Shown here: piece by piece, positions 1 through 5,566 of the stretch
Layout of the letters: each line of letters starts with the position of its first letter
Numbering within the stretch: the stretch's first letter is position 1
From: 66-474 sp051961995
GTDB taxonomy: Bacteria; Pseudomonadota; Gammaproteobacteria; Xanthomonadales; Rhodanobacteraceae
Direction: 5' to 3'
DNA: 8,525 bases
Assembly (NCBI GenBank): GCA_051961995.1
Contig: JBQCCR010000081.1
Location: 1-8,525, forward strand
The notes under the pieces: model-generated
The model's input: the letters and a program-made list of their open reading frames with translations, nothing else
Databases searched by the model: none
What the model was told of the DNA's origin: nothing
Made by a program: the position numbers and the translations under genes

Positions 1-36
1 GCCGACTTGCGGGGCGATGGCGAGCGCGCCTTCTAA
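1..36 (+). pseudogene. moeA: In-frame upstream moeA remnant ending in TAA
   Basis: Frame 1 from base 1 reads ADLRGDGERAF and then TAA at 34-36, followed directly by LIGQVFAG. MoeA proteins normally have a continuous stretch here, running from the MDGYA..ADL region into a 'GE..FAG' segment, so both sides of the stop belong to one protein in one frame. A single substitution from GAA, CAA or AAA would give TAA, and Glu, Gln or Lys would all fit at this position. No frameshift is needed. Only 11 codons upstream are visible, so the rest of the N-terminus cannot be checked. Confidence 0.7.
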
Positions 37-1020
37 TTGATCGGCCAGGTTTTCGCCGGCGCGACCTCGGCGCCGCAGGTCGCGAGCGGTCAATGCGTGC
101 GGATCACCACCGGCGCGCCATTGCCCCGCGGCGCCGACAGCGTGGTGATCAAGGAGAACGTGCGGGTCGAGGGTGATCGTGTGTTCGTCAAAGCCGGCGA
201 GAGGGCAGGCGGCAACGTGCGCGCCGCGGGCGAAGACATTGCGCAAGGCGAGCCCGCACTACGCGCCGGGTCGCGGTTGCGCGCACCCGAGCTCGCGCTG
301 CTCTCCGCGCTGGGCGTGGATCAGGTCAATGTGAGGCGCAAGCCGCGTGTGGCGGTGATCGTCACCGGCGACGAACTGGTTCCGCCGGGCCAGCCGCTGG
401 AGTTTGGTCAGATCCACGAATCCAACGGCATCCTGCTTTCGACGCTGCTGCGCGAAGCCGGCGCGGACGTCGTGTCGCGCGTGCGCATCCGCGACGACAA
501 GGACGTGCTGCGCTGGGCGCTGCTGGATGCCGCCGCGCAAGCCGACCTGATCATCAGCAGCGGCGCGGTGTCCGCCGGTGAAGCCGATCATCTGCCGGCG
601 CTGTTGAAGAAGCTCGGCGAAATCCATTTCCACAAGGCGCGTGTCAAACCCGGCATGCCAGTCCTGTTCGGCGCGATCGGCGCGTGCCTCTACCTCGGCT
701 TGCCGGGCAATCCGGTTTCCGCCGCGGTGACATTCCAGGTGTTCGCGCGATTCGCACTGCGGGCGATGTTCGCGGAAGAAGGCGCGCAGGTGTGTCGTGC
801 GCGTCTGGCCGAACCGGTGCACAAGAAGCACGCGCGCGCCGAGTTGATGCGTTGCACGCTTGCTTCCGATGCGGAAGGCGTGCTGTGGGCCACGCCGCAT
901 GCGCAACAGGGATCGGGCATGTTGCGCGGCCTCGTCGAATCCGATGCACTGGTGTTGTTGCCGGAAGATGCCCGCGAGCTGGAGCGCGGTGCGGGGGTGA
1001 CGATCTGGCCGCAAGGCTGA
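37..1020 (+). CDS. moeA: Molybdopterin molybdenumtransferase MoeA, 5'-incomplete and interrupted by an in-frame stop
   Basis: MoeA inserts molybdate into adenylylated molybdopterin, the last step of molybdenum-cofactor synthesis in the cytoplasm. The visible reading gives 327 residues from a TTG at 37. The family usually has about 400, so the N-terminal region, including the conserved MDGYA segment, lies beyond the left edge. Visible landmarks, numbered from the TTG, are RITTGAPLP (22-30), the VTGDEL nucleotide-binding motif (109-114), SGAVSAGEAD (175-184), KPGMPVLFG (204-212) and GLPGNPVSA (221-229); the C-terminal beta domain follows to the TGA. SGAV in place of the commoner SGGV is, as I recall, a known variant and not a defect. 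The TTG is probably not the native start, because MoeA-like sequence continues in the same frame upstream of the TAA at 34-36. The gene may therefore be a pseudogene, or the TAA a sequence error. moeB follows in the same direction after 116 nt. Confidence 0.93.
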   Translation: MIGQVFAGATSAPQVASGQCVRITTGAPLPRGADSVVIKENVRVEGDRVFVKAGERAGGNVRAAGEDIAQGEPALRAGSRLRAPELALLSALGVDQVNVRRKPRVAVIVTGDELVPPGQPLEFGQIHESNGILLSTLLREAGADVVSRVRIRDDKDVLRWALLDAAAQADLIISSGAVSAGEADHLPALLKKLGEIHFHKARVKPGMPVLFGAIGACLYLGLPGNPVSAAVTFQVFARFALRAMFAEEGAQVCRARLAEPVHKKHARAELMRCTLASDAEGVLWATPHAQQGSGMLRGLVESDALVLLPEDARELERGAGVTIWPQG

Positions 1021-1031
1021 CGGCGCATTCC

Positions 1032-1105
1032 CGATCGTCCTGAGCCCAGTCCGCAAGGCCGGAGTCGGAGGGCGTGTTTCGACTCCGCTCCGCTCGGTAC
1101 GAACG
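1032..1105. repeat. Imperfect palindromic intergenic element between moeA and moeB
   Basis: Outer arms CGATCGTCCTGAGC (1032-1045) and the reverse complement of 1092-1105, CGTTCGTACCGAGC, match at 11 of 14 positions. Inside them CGGAGTCG (1060-1067) pairs perfectly with CGACTCCG (1080-1087) around a 12-nt loop. The left arm has about 11 extra nt between its two blocks. The core ACTCCGCTCCGCT resembles ACTACGCTCCGCT in the guaB-guaA palindrome. It looks like a REP- or MITE-like dispersed element; a role in ending moeA transcripts is possible, but there is no T-tract. Confidence 0.6.
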
Positions 1106-1124
1106 AAGCGCATCTGCTTTGCGC

Positions 1125-1130
1125 GATAAT
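1125..1130 (+). promoter_or_regulatory. Candidate -10 box of moeB (possible leaderless start)
   Basis: GATAAT matches 5 of 6 bases of the sigma-70 -10 consensus. It ends 6 nt before the moeB ATG, so transcription about 7 nt downstream would begin at or next to the A of the start codon, giving a leaderless mRNA. No good -35 is visible 16-18 nt upstream, and no Shine-Dalgarno sequence precedes the ATG. The call is tentative. Confidence 0.4.
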
Positions 1131-1136
1131 GCGCCG

Positions 1137-2264
1137 ATGACTGTCCGCGAAACCTCCCCACGCGAAGCGCTGCAACGCCAGCGCGCAGGCGCACTGCTGC
1201 TGGACGTGCGCGAGCCCTTCGAGCACGCCACCGGCATGGCCGCCGGCGCGATTGCCTTGCCTCGCGAGCAGGTCGCGCAGCGCATCGCGCAGGTCGCGCC
1301 CGATCGCAACTCCGAAATCCTCACCATCTGCGCGCATGGCCAGCGTTCGCTGATGGCCGCGCAAGTCCTGCAGCAACTCGGCTACGGCAACGTGGCCTCC
1401 GTCGCCGGTGGCACTGCGCAATGGATCGCCGACGGCTTGCCCATGGCCGAGGCGGACAACGAAGACGCGGATTTCTTCGAACGCTATTCACGGCATTTGC
1501 GCCTGTCCGAAGTCGGCGAAGCCGGCCAGCGGAAACTGGAAGATGCGCGCGTGGTGATCGTCGGGGCGGGCGGCCTGGGTTCGCCGGCCGCGTTCTATCT
1601 CGCCGCGGCAGGCGTGGGTACGCTGGTGCTGGCCGACCACGACGCGGTGGATCGCAGCAACCTGCAACGCCAGATCCTGCACACCGACGCGCGCATCGGA
1701 ATGTCCAAGGTGCATTCGGCCGCGCATGCGCTGACCGCGCTGAATCCGCGCACGCAGGTCATGGGGCTGACCGAACGTGTGGCTTCGGACAATGTGGAAG
1801 CCCTGCTGGAGGGCGCCGACGTGGTGCTGGATGGCGCCGACAATTTTCCGGTTCGCTACCTGCTCAACGACGCCTGCGTGAAATTGCAAAAGCCGCTGGT
1901 ATACGGCGCGGTGCATCGCTTTGAAGGGCAGGTCAGCGTGTTTGACGCCGGCCGCCGGCGCGGCGCCGCGCCGTGCTATCGCTGCCTGTTCCCGCAGCCA
2001 CCGCCGCCCGAAGCGGCACCCAACTGTTCCGAAGCCGGCGTGCTGGGCGTGTTGCCGGGCGTGATCGGCATGCTGCAGGCCACCGAAGTGCTGAAACTGA
2101 TCCTTGGGCTCGGCGAACCGCTCAGCGGGCGCCTGCTGATGTTCGACGCACTCGCCATGCGCTTCCACGAGACGCGCCTCGCGCCCGATCCGGAATGCCC
2201 GGTGTGCGCGCCGGGCAAGGCCTTTCCGGGGTATGTGGATTACGAAGAGTTTTGCACCGGCTGA
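1137..2264 (+). CDS. moeB: Molybdopterin-synthase adenylyltransferase MoeB with N-terminal rhodanese domain
   Basis: E1-like enzyme that adenylates the C-terminal glycine of MoaD so that it can receive sulfur for molybdopterin synthase. It has 375 residues. Residues about 4-103 form a rhodanese domain with putative catalytic Cys65 in CAHGQRS. Residues about 113-375 form the ThiF/MoeB fold: nucleotide-binding GAGGLGSP (143-150), RSNLQRQ (173-179), DGADN (232-236), NCSEAGVLGVLPGVIG (296-311), and two zinc-binding Cys pairs, C280/C283 and C354/C357. E. coli MoeB is about 250 residues and lacks rhodanese; MOCS3-type fusions carry it at the C-terminus, so the N-terminal position is notable. The ATG at 1137 is chosen because the 21 codons from the GTG at 1074 read through the palindrome and do not look like the family. 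The fused rhodanese may bring sulfur to MoaD (inference). A ThiF role towards ThiS cannot be excluded, but the moeA neighbour favours MoeB. Confidence 0.92.
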   Translation: MTVRETSPREALQRQRAGALLLDVREPFEHATGMAAGAIALPREQVAQRIAQVAPDRNSEILTICAHGQRSLMAAQVLQQLGYGNVASVAGGTAQWIADGLPMAEADNEDADFFERYSRHLRLSEVGEAGQRKLEDARVVIVGAGGLGSPAAFYLAAAGVGTLVLADHDAVDRSNLQRQILHTDARIGMSKVHSAAHALTALNPRTQVMGLTERVASDNVEALLEGADVVLDGADNFPVRYLLNDACVKLQKPLVYGAVHRFEGQVSVFDAGRRRGAAPCYRCLFPQPPPPEAAPNCSEAGVLGVLPGVIGMLQATEVLKLILGLGEPLSGRLLMFDALAMRFHETRLAPDPECPVCAPGKAFPGYVDYEEFCTG

Positions 2265-2281
2265 TCGCGCGAACGAACAAT

Positions 2282-2370
2282 CGTCACCCCGGCGCAAGCC
2301 GGGGCCCAGCGACTCGAGCGCGGAGGGTCACTGGGTTAGCCTCGCGCCGCCTCCGGCGCCGGAATGGCGA
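2282..2370. repeat. Paired inverted REP-like elements downstream of moeB and DUF1244
   Basis: The left unit (2282-2316) starts CGTCACCCCGGCGCAAGCC and contains a perfect hairpin, CCCCGGC-GCAA-GCCGGGG (2287-2304), with a GNRA-type loop. The right unit (2325-2370) is the same repeat in inverse orientation: its reverse complement begins TCGCCATTCCGGCGCC and ends with CCCAGTGAC. It carries a longer insert with the stem GCGCCG/CGGCGC (2344-2349/2354-2359). The two units also pair with each other through CCCAGCGAC (2305-2313) and GTCACTGGG (2327-2335), with one mismatch. The block fills the gap between the convergent moeB and DUF1244 stops and could block read-through both ways. There is no U-tract for a classical terminator. 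Confidence 0.75.
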
Positions 2371-2673
2371 TCAACCTCGTTTGTTCTGAGCAGCTTCGAA
2401 CGCCGCCAACTGCTCCGGCGTGGCTTCCTTCTGGTACTTCGCCTTCCATTCCGCGAACGGCATGCCGTAGATCGCTTCGCGTGCCTGCTCCTTGCTGAGT
2501 TCGACGCCGTGCTCGGCCGCCGCTTCGCGGTACCAGTCCGCGAGGCAGTTGCGGCAGAAGCCGGCCAGGATCATCAGGTCGATGTTCTGGACGTCGTTGC
2601 GGTCCTGGTTGAGATGCTTCAGCAGGCGGCGGAATGCGGCGGCTTCGAGTTCGGTGCGGCTGGAAGTGTTCAT
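2371..2673 (-). CDS. DUF1244 family protein
   Basis: A 100-residue protein matching the DUF1244 family (SMc04008-like) of small, mostly helical proteins of unknown function, common in proteobacteria. Recognisable segments are ELEAAAFRRLLKHL (8-21), VQNIDLMILAGFCRNCLADW (28-47, with conserved Cys40 and Cys43 in FCRNC), ELSKEQAREAIYGMPFAEWK (58-77) and YQKEATPEQLAAF (80-92). Full family length is present. No signal peptide or membrane segment is seen, so it should be cytoplasmic. An ATG at 2673 is preceded directly by an in-frame GTG at 2676; the ATG is preferred, although no clear Shine-Dalgarno sequence is present. Its stop touches one palindromic repeat and its start region lies in another copy. 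It converges with moeB and diverges from folD. The CRNC pair could bind metal or be redox-active, but that is speculation. Confidence 0.88.
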   Translation of the reverse strand: MNTSSRTELEAAAFRRLLKHLNQDRNDVQNIDLMILAGFCRNCLADWYREAAAEHGVELSKEQAREAIYGMPFAEWKAKYQKEATPEQLAAFEAAQNKRG

Positions 2674-2675
2674 CA

Positions 2676-2709
2676 CGAGTCACTGGGGTCGGTTTGCGCC
2701 GGAATGACG
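2676..2709 (-). repeat. Third copy of the REP-like element, at the 5' edge of DUF1244
   Basis: Read on the minus strand this begins CGTCATTCCGGCGCAAACCG and ends CCCCAGTGACTCG. It matches the left unit (2282-2316) at about 28 of 35 positions with one gap, and is oriented opposite to it. It runs in the same direction as the unit at 2325-2370, sharing GTCACTGGG and CGCCGGAATG. Its hairpin is decayed, with ACCGA where the left unit has GCCGGGG. It abuts the DUF1244 start codon, and its outer end lies in the folD promoter region. Confidence 0.7.
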
Positions 2710-2732
2710 GCAAAAGAAAGATCGGCGACAAT
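2704..2732 (+). promoter_or_regulatory. Candidate sigma-70 promoter of folD
   Basis: ATGACG (2704-2709, 4 of 6 to TTGACA) and GACAAT (2727-2732, 4 of 6 to TATAAT) are separated by 17 nt. A start near 2739 would give a leader of about 29 nt. The -35 falls inside the outer end of the REP-like copy. The -10 is followed by GCGC, as in the moeB and guaB candidates. Confidence 0.35.
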
Positions 2733-2767
2733 GCGCGTTCACTTTAGCGCGAGCCGGTTTCGATGGC

Positions 2768-3649
2768 ATGTCCGATCGCATGAGCGACCTGAAGCAAACC
2801 GCACGCATCCTCGACGGCCGCCGCATTGCCGATGATGTGCTGGCGCGCGTGCGCGCCGGTGTGCACGCGCGGGTCAAGCAAGGGAAGCGTGCGCCGGGAC
2901 TGGCCGTGGTGCTGGTCGGCGCCGACCCGGCCTCGAGCGTGTACGTCAGGAACAAGCGCAAGGCCTGCAAGCAGGTCGGCTTCAAGTCGTTCGATTACGA
3001 CCTGCCGGAAAGCACCTCCGAAGCCGAGCTGTACGCGCTGATAGACAAGCTCAATGCCGACGCCGCGGTGCACGGGATCCTGGTGCAATTGCCGCTGCCC
3101 GATCACGTCAACAGCAGCGCGCTGATTGACCGCATTGATGCGCGCAAGGACGTGGACGGCTTCAGCGCGGTGAATCTTGGTCGTCTCGCATTGCGCCGTT
3201 TCGGCCTGCGTCCGTGCACACCCAAGGGCGTGATGACGCTGCTCGGCAACACCGACCGGCCGGTGCGCGGGCGCCATGCGGTTGTCGTCGGCGTCTCGAA
3301 CCACGTTGGAAGGCCGCTGGCACTGGAACTGCTGATCGCCGGTTGCACCACGACCTGCTGCCACAAATTCACCCAGGGTCTGGAGCAGTACGTGCGCCAG
3401 GGCGACATCGTGATCGCCGCGGTCGGCAGGCCCGGCATCATCAAGGGCGAGTGGATCAAGCCCGGCGCGGTGGTGATTGACGTCGGCATCAACCGCATGG
3501 ATGACGGCCGGCTCGTGGGCGACGTGGAATTCGACGAAGCGGCGAAACGCGCGTCCTGGATCACTCCCGTACCCGGCGGCGTCGGCCCGATGACCGTCGC
3601 CACGCTGATGGAAAACACGCTGGAAGCGGCGAATGCCGCGGACGCGTAG
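2768..3649 (+). CDS. folD: Bifunctional methylenetetrahydrofolate dehydrogenase / methenyltetrahydrofolate cyclohydrolase FolD
   Basis: FolD oxidises 5,10-methylene-THF with NADP+ to 5,10-methenyl-THF and hydrolyses that to 10-formyl-THF, the one-carbon donor for purines and initiator tRNA; it is cytoplasmic and usually dimeric. The protein has 293 residues, against about 288 in E. coli. Visible motifs are YVRNK (59-63, with the catalytic Tyr/Lys pair), VQLPLP (106-111), KDVDGF (127-132), PCTPKG (149-154), the Rossmann nucleotide-binding GVSNHVGRP (175-183) and PVPGGVGPMT (267-276). All active-site segments look intact. A second in-frame ATG at 2780 gives a start MSDLKQTARILDG that fits the family equally well, and neither ATG has a strong Shine-Dalgarno sequence. 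It is divergent from DUF1244 (94 nt) and convergent with yggU, 2 nt between stops. Its product supports the purine pathway that the nearby guaB and guaA complete. Confidence 0.96.
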   Translation: MSDRMSDLKQTARILDGRRIADDVLARVRAGVHARVKQGKRAPGLAVVLVGADPASSVYVRNKRKACKQVGFKSFDYDLPESTSEAELYALIDKLNADAAVHGILVQLPLPDHVNSSALIDRIDARKDVDGFSAVNLGRLALRRFGLRPCTPKGVMTLLGNTDRPVRGRHAVVVGVSNHVGRPLALELLIAGCTTTCCHKFTQGLEQYVRQGDIVIAAVGRPGIIKGEWIKPGAVVIDVGINRMDDGRLVGDVEFDEAAKRASWITPVPGGVGPMTVATLMENTLEAANAADA

Positions 3650-3651
3650 CC

Positions 3652-3879
3652 TCAATCCTCGATCTTCACCCGCTTGGTCCGGCCGCTCGCGCCGGACTTG
3701 ATCGAGACGGCGGATTTCGGACAGCCGAACCGCTCGGCCACCAGCGCCAGCAGTTCCGCATTGGCCTTGCCGTCCACCGGCGGTGACTTCAGTTGCGCGC
3801 GCCAGCTTCCATCCTCGGCCTGTTCCAGCACGCCGGCCCGCGCGTTCGGTTTGACTCGCACCTCGATGATCGTCGGCAT
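3652..3879 (-). CDS. yggU: DUF167 / YggU family protein
   Basis: A 75-residue protein of the DUF167 (YggU) family, small alpha/beta proteins of unknown function. Signature segments are VRVKPNARAG (7-16), LKSPPVDGKANAELLALVAE (30-49) and SIKSGASGRTKRVKI (59-73), covering the whole usual domain. The ATG at 3879 is chosen because GGAG (minus strand, complement of 3889-3892) lies 9 nt upstream. An upstream in-frame start at 3936 would add 19 residues that do not look like the family and would overlap the guaB -10 box. It is tail-to-tail with folD and head-to-head with guaB. In some bacteria this family sits beside a YggT-type membrane protein; no such partner is present here, so context says little about function. 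Confidence 0.88.
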   Translation of the reverse strand: MPTIIEVRVKPNARAGVLEQAEDGSWRAQLKSPPVDGKANAELLALVAERFGCPKSAVSIKSGASGRTKRVKIED

Positions 3880-3900
3880 GCGCCCATTCTCCGCCAAACG

Positions 3901-3929
3901 CTGCAAGCCGGAGAAGCTGGGCGTATAAT
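3901..3929 (+). promoter_or_regulatory. Sigma-70 promoter of guaB
   Basis: A perfect -10 box TATAAT (3924-3929) lies 17 nt after a weak -35 CTGCAA (3901-3906, 3 of 6). Transcription is expected near 3935, leaving a leader of about 22 nt before the guaB ATG. The discriminator is GC-rich (CGCGC). No PurR-like operator is recognisable. The box lies just upstream of the divergent yggU gene. Confidence 0.65.
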
Positions 3930-3956
3930 CGCGCATTGCATTGACGAGTTGCCCCC

Positions 3957-5411
3957 ATGCGCATCCTCGCCGAGGCCCTGACCTACGACGACGTTTACCT
4001 GGTTCCCGCCCACTCGAGTGTCCTGCCGCGCGACGTTGATACCAGCACGCGGCTGACCCGCGACATCCGCCTGAACATCCCCGTGGTGTCCTCCGCGATG
4101 GACACCGTCACCGAAGCGCGGCTCGCCATCACCATGGCGCAGTCCGGCGGCATCGGCATCATCCACAAGAACATGCCGATCGAACGCCAGGCCGCGGAAG
4201 TGCGGCTGGTCAAGAAGTTCGAGGCCGGCGTGATCCGCGATCCACTCACCGTCGGCCCGCTGACTTCCATCGGCCAGGTCATGCAGATCACGCGCGCCAA
4301 CAACATCTCCGGCGTGCCGGTGGTGGAAGACGGCAAGCTGGTCGGCATCGTCACCAGCCGCGACCTGCGCTTCGAGAAGAAGCCCGACGATCCGGTCAGG
4401 AACATCATGACCCGCAAGGACAAGCTGGTCACGGTGAAGGAGGGCGCGGGCGAGGACGAAGTGATCGCGCTGCTGCACAAGCACCGCATCGAGAAGGTGC
4501 TGGTGGTCAACGACGCGTTTGAACTGCGCGGCCTGATCACCGTCAAGGACATCCAGAAGGCGCGCGACAACCCGCATTCGGCGAAAGACGACCACGAGCG
4601 CCTGCGTGTCGGCGCGGCGGTGGGCACGGCCGGCGACACCGAAGCGCGCGTGATCGCGCTGACCGAAGCGGGCGTGGACGTGATCGTGGTGGATACCGCG
4701 CACGGCCATTCACAGGGCGTGCTCGAGCGCGTGCAGTGGGTGAAGAAGAATTTCCCGCACGTGCAGGTGATCGCCGGCAACATCGTCACGGGCGATGCCG
4801 CGCGCGCGCTGCGCGACATGGGCGCGGATGCGGTGAAGGTGGGCGTGGGCCCGGGTTCGATCTGCACCACCCGCATCGTCGCCGGCGTGGGCGTCCCGCA
4901 GATCACCGCGATCTCGATGGTCGCCGACGCGTTGCAAAACGAGATACCGCTGATTGCCGATGGCGGCATCCGCTATTCCGGCGACGTCGCCAAAGCCATC
5001 GCGGCGGGCGCATCCTCCGTCATGCTCGGCTCGATGTTCGCCGGCACCGAAGAAGCGCCGGGCGAAGTCGAGCTTTACCAGGGCCGCTCCTACAAGAGCT
5101 ATCGCGGCATGGGTTCGCTCGGCGCGATGCAGAAAGGATCGAGCGACCGCTATTTCCAGGACGAGGCCGACGCCGACAAGCTGGTGCCGGAAGGCATCGA
5201 AGGCCGCGTGCCGTATCGCGGTCCGCTGCGCAGCATCGTCCACCAGTTGATCGGCGGCCTGCGCTCCTCGATGGGCTACTGCGGTTGCGCCAACATCGAA
5301 CAGATGCGCAGCAAGCCGCAGTTCGTGCGCGTCACCGGTGCGGGCATCCGCGAGGCGCACGTGCACGACGTGCAGATCACGAAGGAGGCGCCGAATTACC
5401 GGCTCGACTGA
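3957..5411 (+). CDS. guaB: Inosine-5'-monophosphate dehydrogenase GuaB
   Basis: GuaB oxidises IMP to XMP with NAD+, the committed step to GMP; it is a cytoplasmic tetramer. The 484 residues match the usual length. The TIM barrel starts at once (LTYDDVYLVPAHS, 8-20). The regulatory CBS pair occupies about 94-205 (SGVPVVEDGKLVGIVTSRDL and the second repeat around KVLVVNDAFELRGLITVKDI). The barrel resumes at VGAAVG. The catalytic loop GPGSICTTR has the nucleophile Cys303. The mobile flap has YRGMGSLGAM (382-391), SSDRYFQ (395-401) and EGRVPYRG with catalytic-type Arg417 (415-422). Nothing is missing. The ATG at 3957 is the natural family start; GACGAG 8 nt upstream is only a weak Shine-Dalgarno. 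It is followed by guaA after 155 nt, mostly filled by a palindrome that begins at the last base of the stop codon. Transcription with guaA is likely but could be modulated by that hairpin. Confidence 0.98.
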   Translation: MRILAEALTYDDVYLVPAHSSVLPRDVDTSTRLTRDIRLNIPVVSSAMDTVTEARLAITMAQSGGIGIIHKNMPIERQAAEVRLVKKFEAGVIRDPLTVGPLTSIGQVMQITRANNISGVPVVEDGKLVGIVTSRDLRFEKKPDDPVRNIMTRKDKLVTVKEGAGEDEVIALLHKHRIEKVLVVNDAFELRGLITVKDIQKARDNPHSAKDDHERLRVGAAVGTAGDTEARVIALTEAGVDVIVVDTAHGHSQGVLERVQWVKKNFPHVQVIAGNIVTGDAARALRDMGADAVKVGVGPGSICTTRIVAGVGVPQITAISMVADALQNEIPLIADGGIRYSGDVAKAIAAGASSVMLGSMFAGTEEAPGEVELYQGRSYKSYRGMGSLGAMQKGSSDRYFQDEADADKLVPEGIEGRVPYRGPLRSIVHQLIGGLRSSMGYCGCANIEQMRSKPQFVRVTGAGIREAHVHDVQITKEAPNYRLD

Positions 5412-5543
5412 CGAGCGGGCGCAAACCTACTGCGCTCGGCATCTTGCGCGCCGGCGGTGCCCGGAATGCTCACTACGCTCCGCTTCCTGCGCTCCGGCGT
5501 CGCGCAATCTGCCTTCGCTCGTGACGGTTTGCATCCCGCTCGT
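5411..5543. repeat. Long imperfect palindrome between guaB and guaA
   Basis: The left arm begins ACGAGCGGGCGCAAACC (5411-5427). The reverse complement of the right end (5526-5543) is ACGAGCGGGATGCAAACC, differing by one substitution and one inserted base. Moving inward the arms also share GGCA, TTGCGCG and CCGG blocks (TTGCGCG at 5444-5450 against CGCGCAA at 5501-5507) and GGAA/TTCC around a loop near 5468-5482. Each arm is about 50 nt, so the guaB-guaA transcript could fold into one long hairpin. It has no T-run, no transposase and no evident ORF. A REP- or MITE-like insertion is the simplest reading; a role in uncoupling guaA expression from guaB is possible. Confidence 0.65.
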
Positions 5544-5566
5544 ACTGGCCTAGGCAGACGCCACGC

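Noticed and set aside
541..597. SGAVSAG in MoeA as a broken active site
   Set aside because: Gly-to-Ala here is, as I recall, a normal variant in part of the MoeA family; the neighbouring Glu and Asp are kept.
1074..1136. Upstream GTG start for moeB
   Set aside because: Translates the intergenic palindrome (FRLRSARYERSAS...) and has no ribosome site; the ATG at 1137 fits the family.
259..1194. Long minus-strand open frame opposite moeA, plus similar frames in other phases
   Set aside because: Antisense frames are common opposite high-GC genes; the translation is Arg/His-rich and matches no family, while the plus strand is clearly MoeA.
3288..3318. GVSNHVGRP in FolD lacking the GRS arginine
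   Set aside because: E. coli FolD also lacks that Arg (GASNIVGRP), so this is not a defect.
3880..3936. Longer N-terminus for the YggU protein
   Set aside because: GGAG sits properly before the ATG at 3879, and the longer form would overlap the guaB -10 box.
3995..5366. Long minus-strand frames opposite guaB
   Set aside because: Low-complexity Ser/Thr/Arg or His/Asp-rich translations typical of the complement of a GC-rich gene; GuaB is complete on the plus strand.
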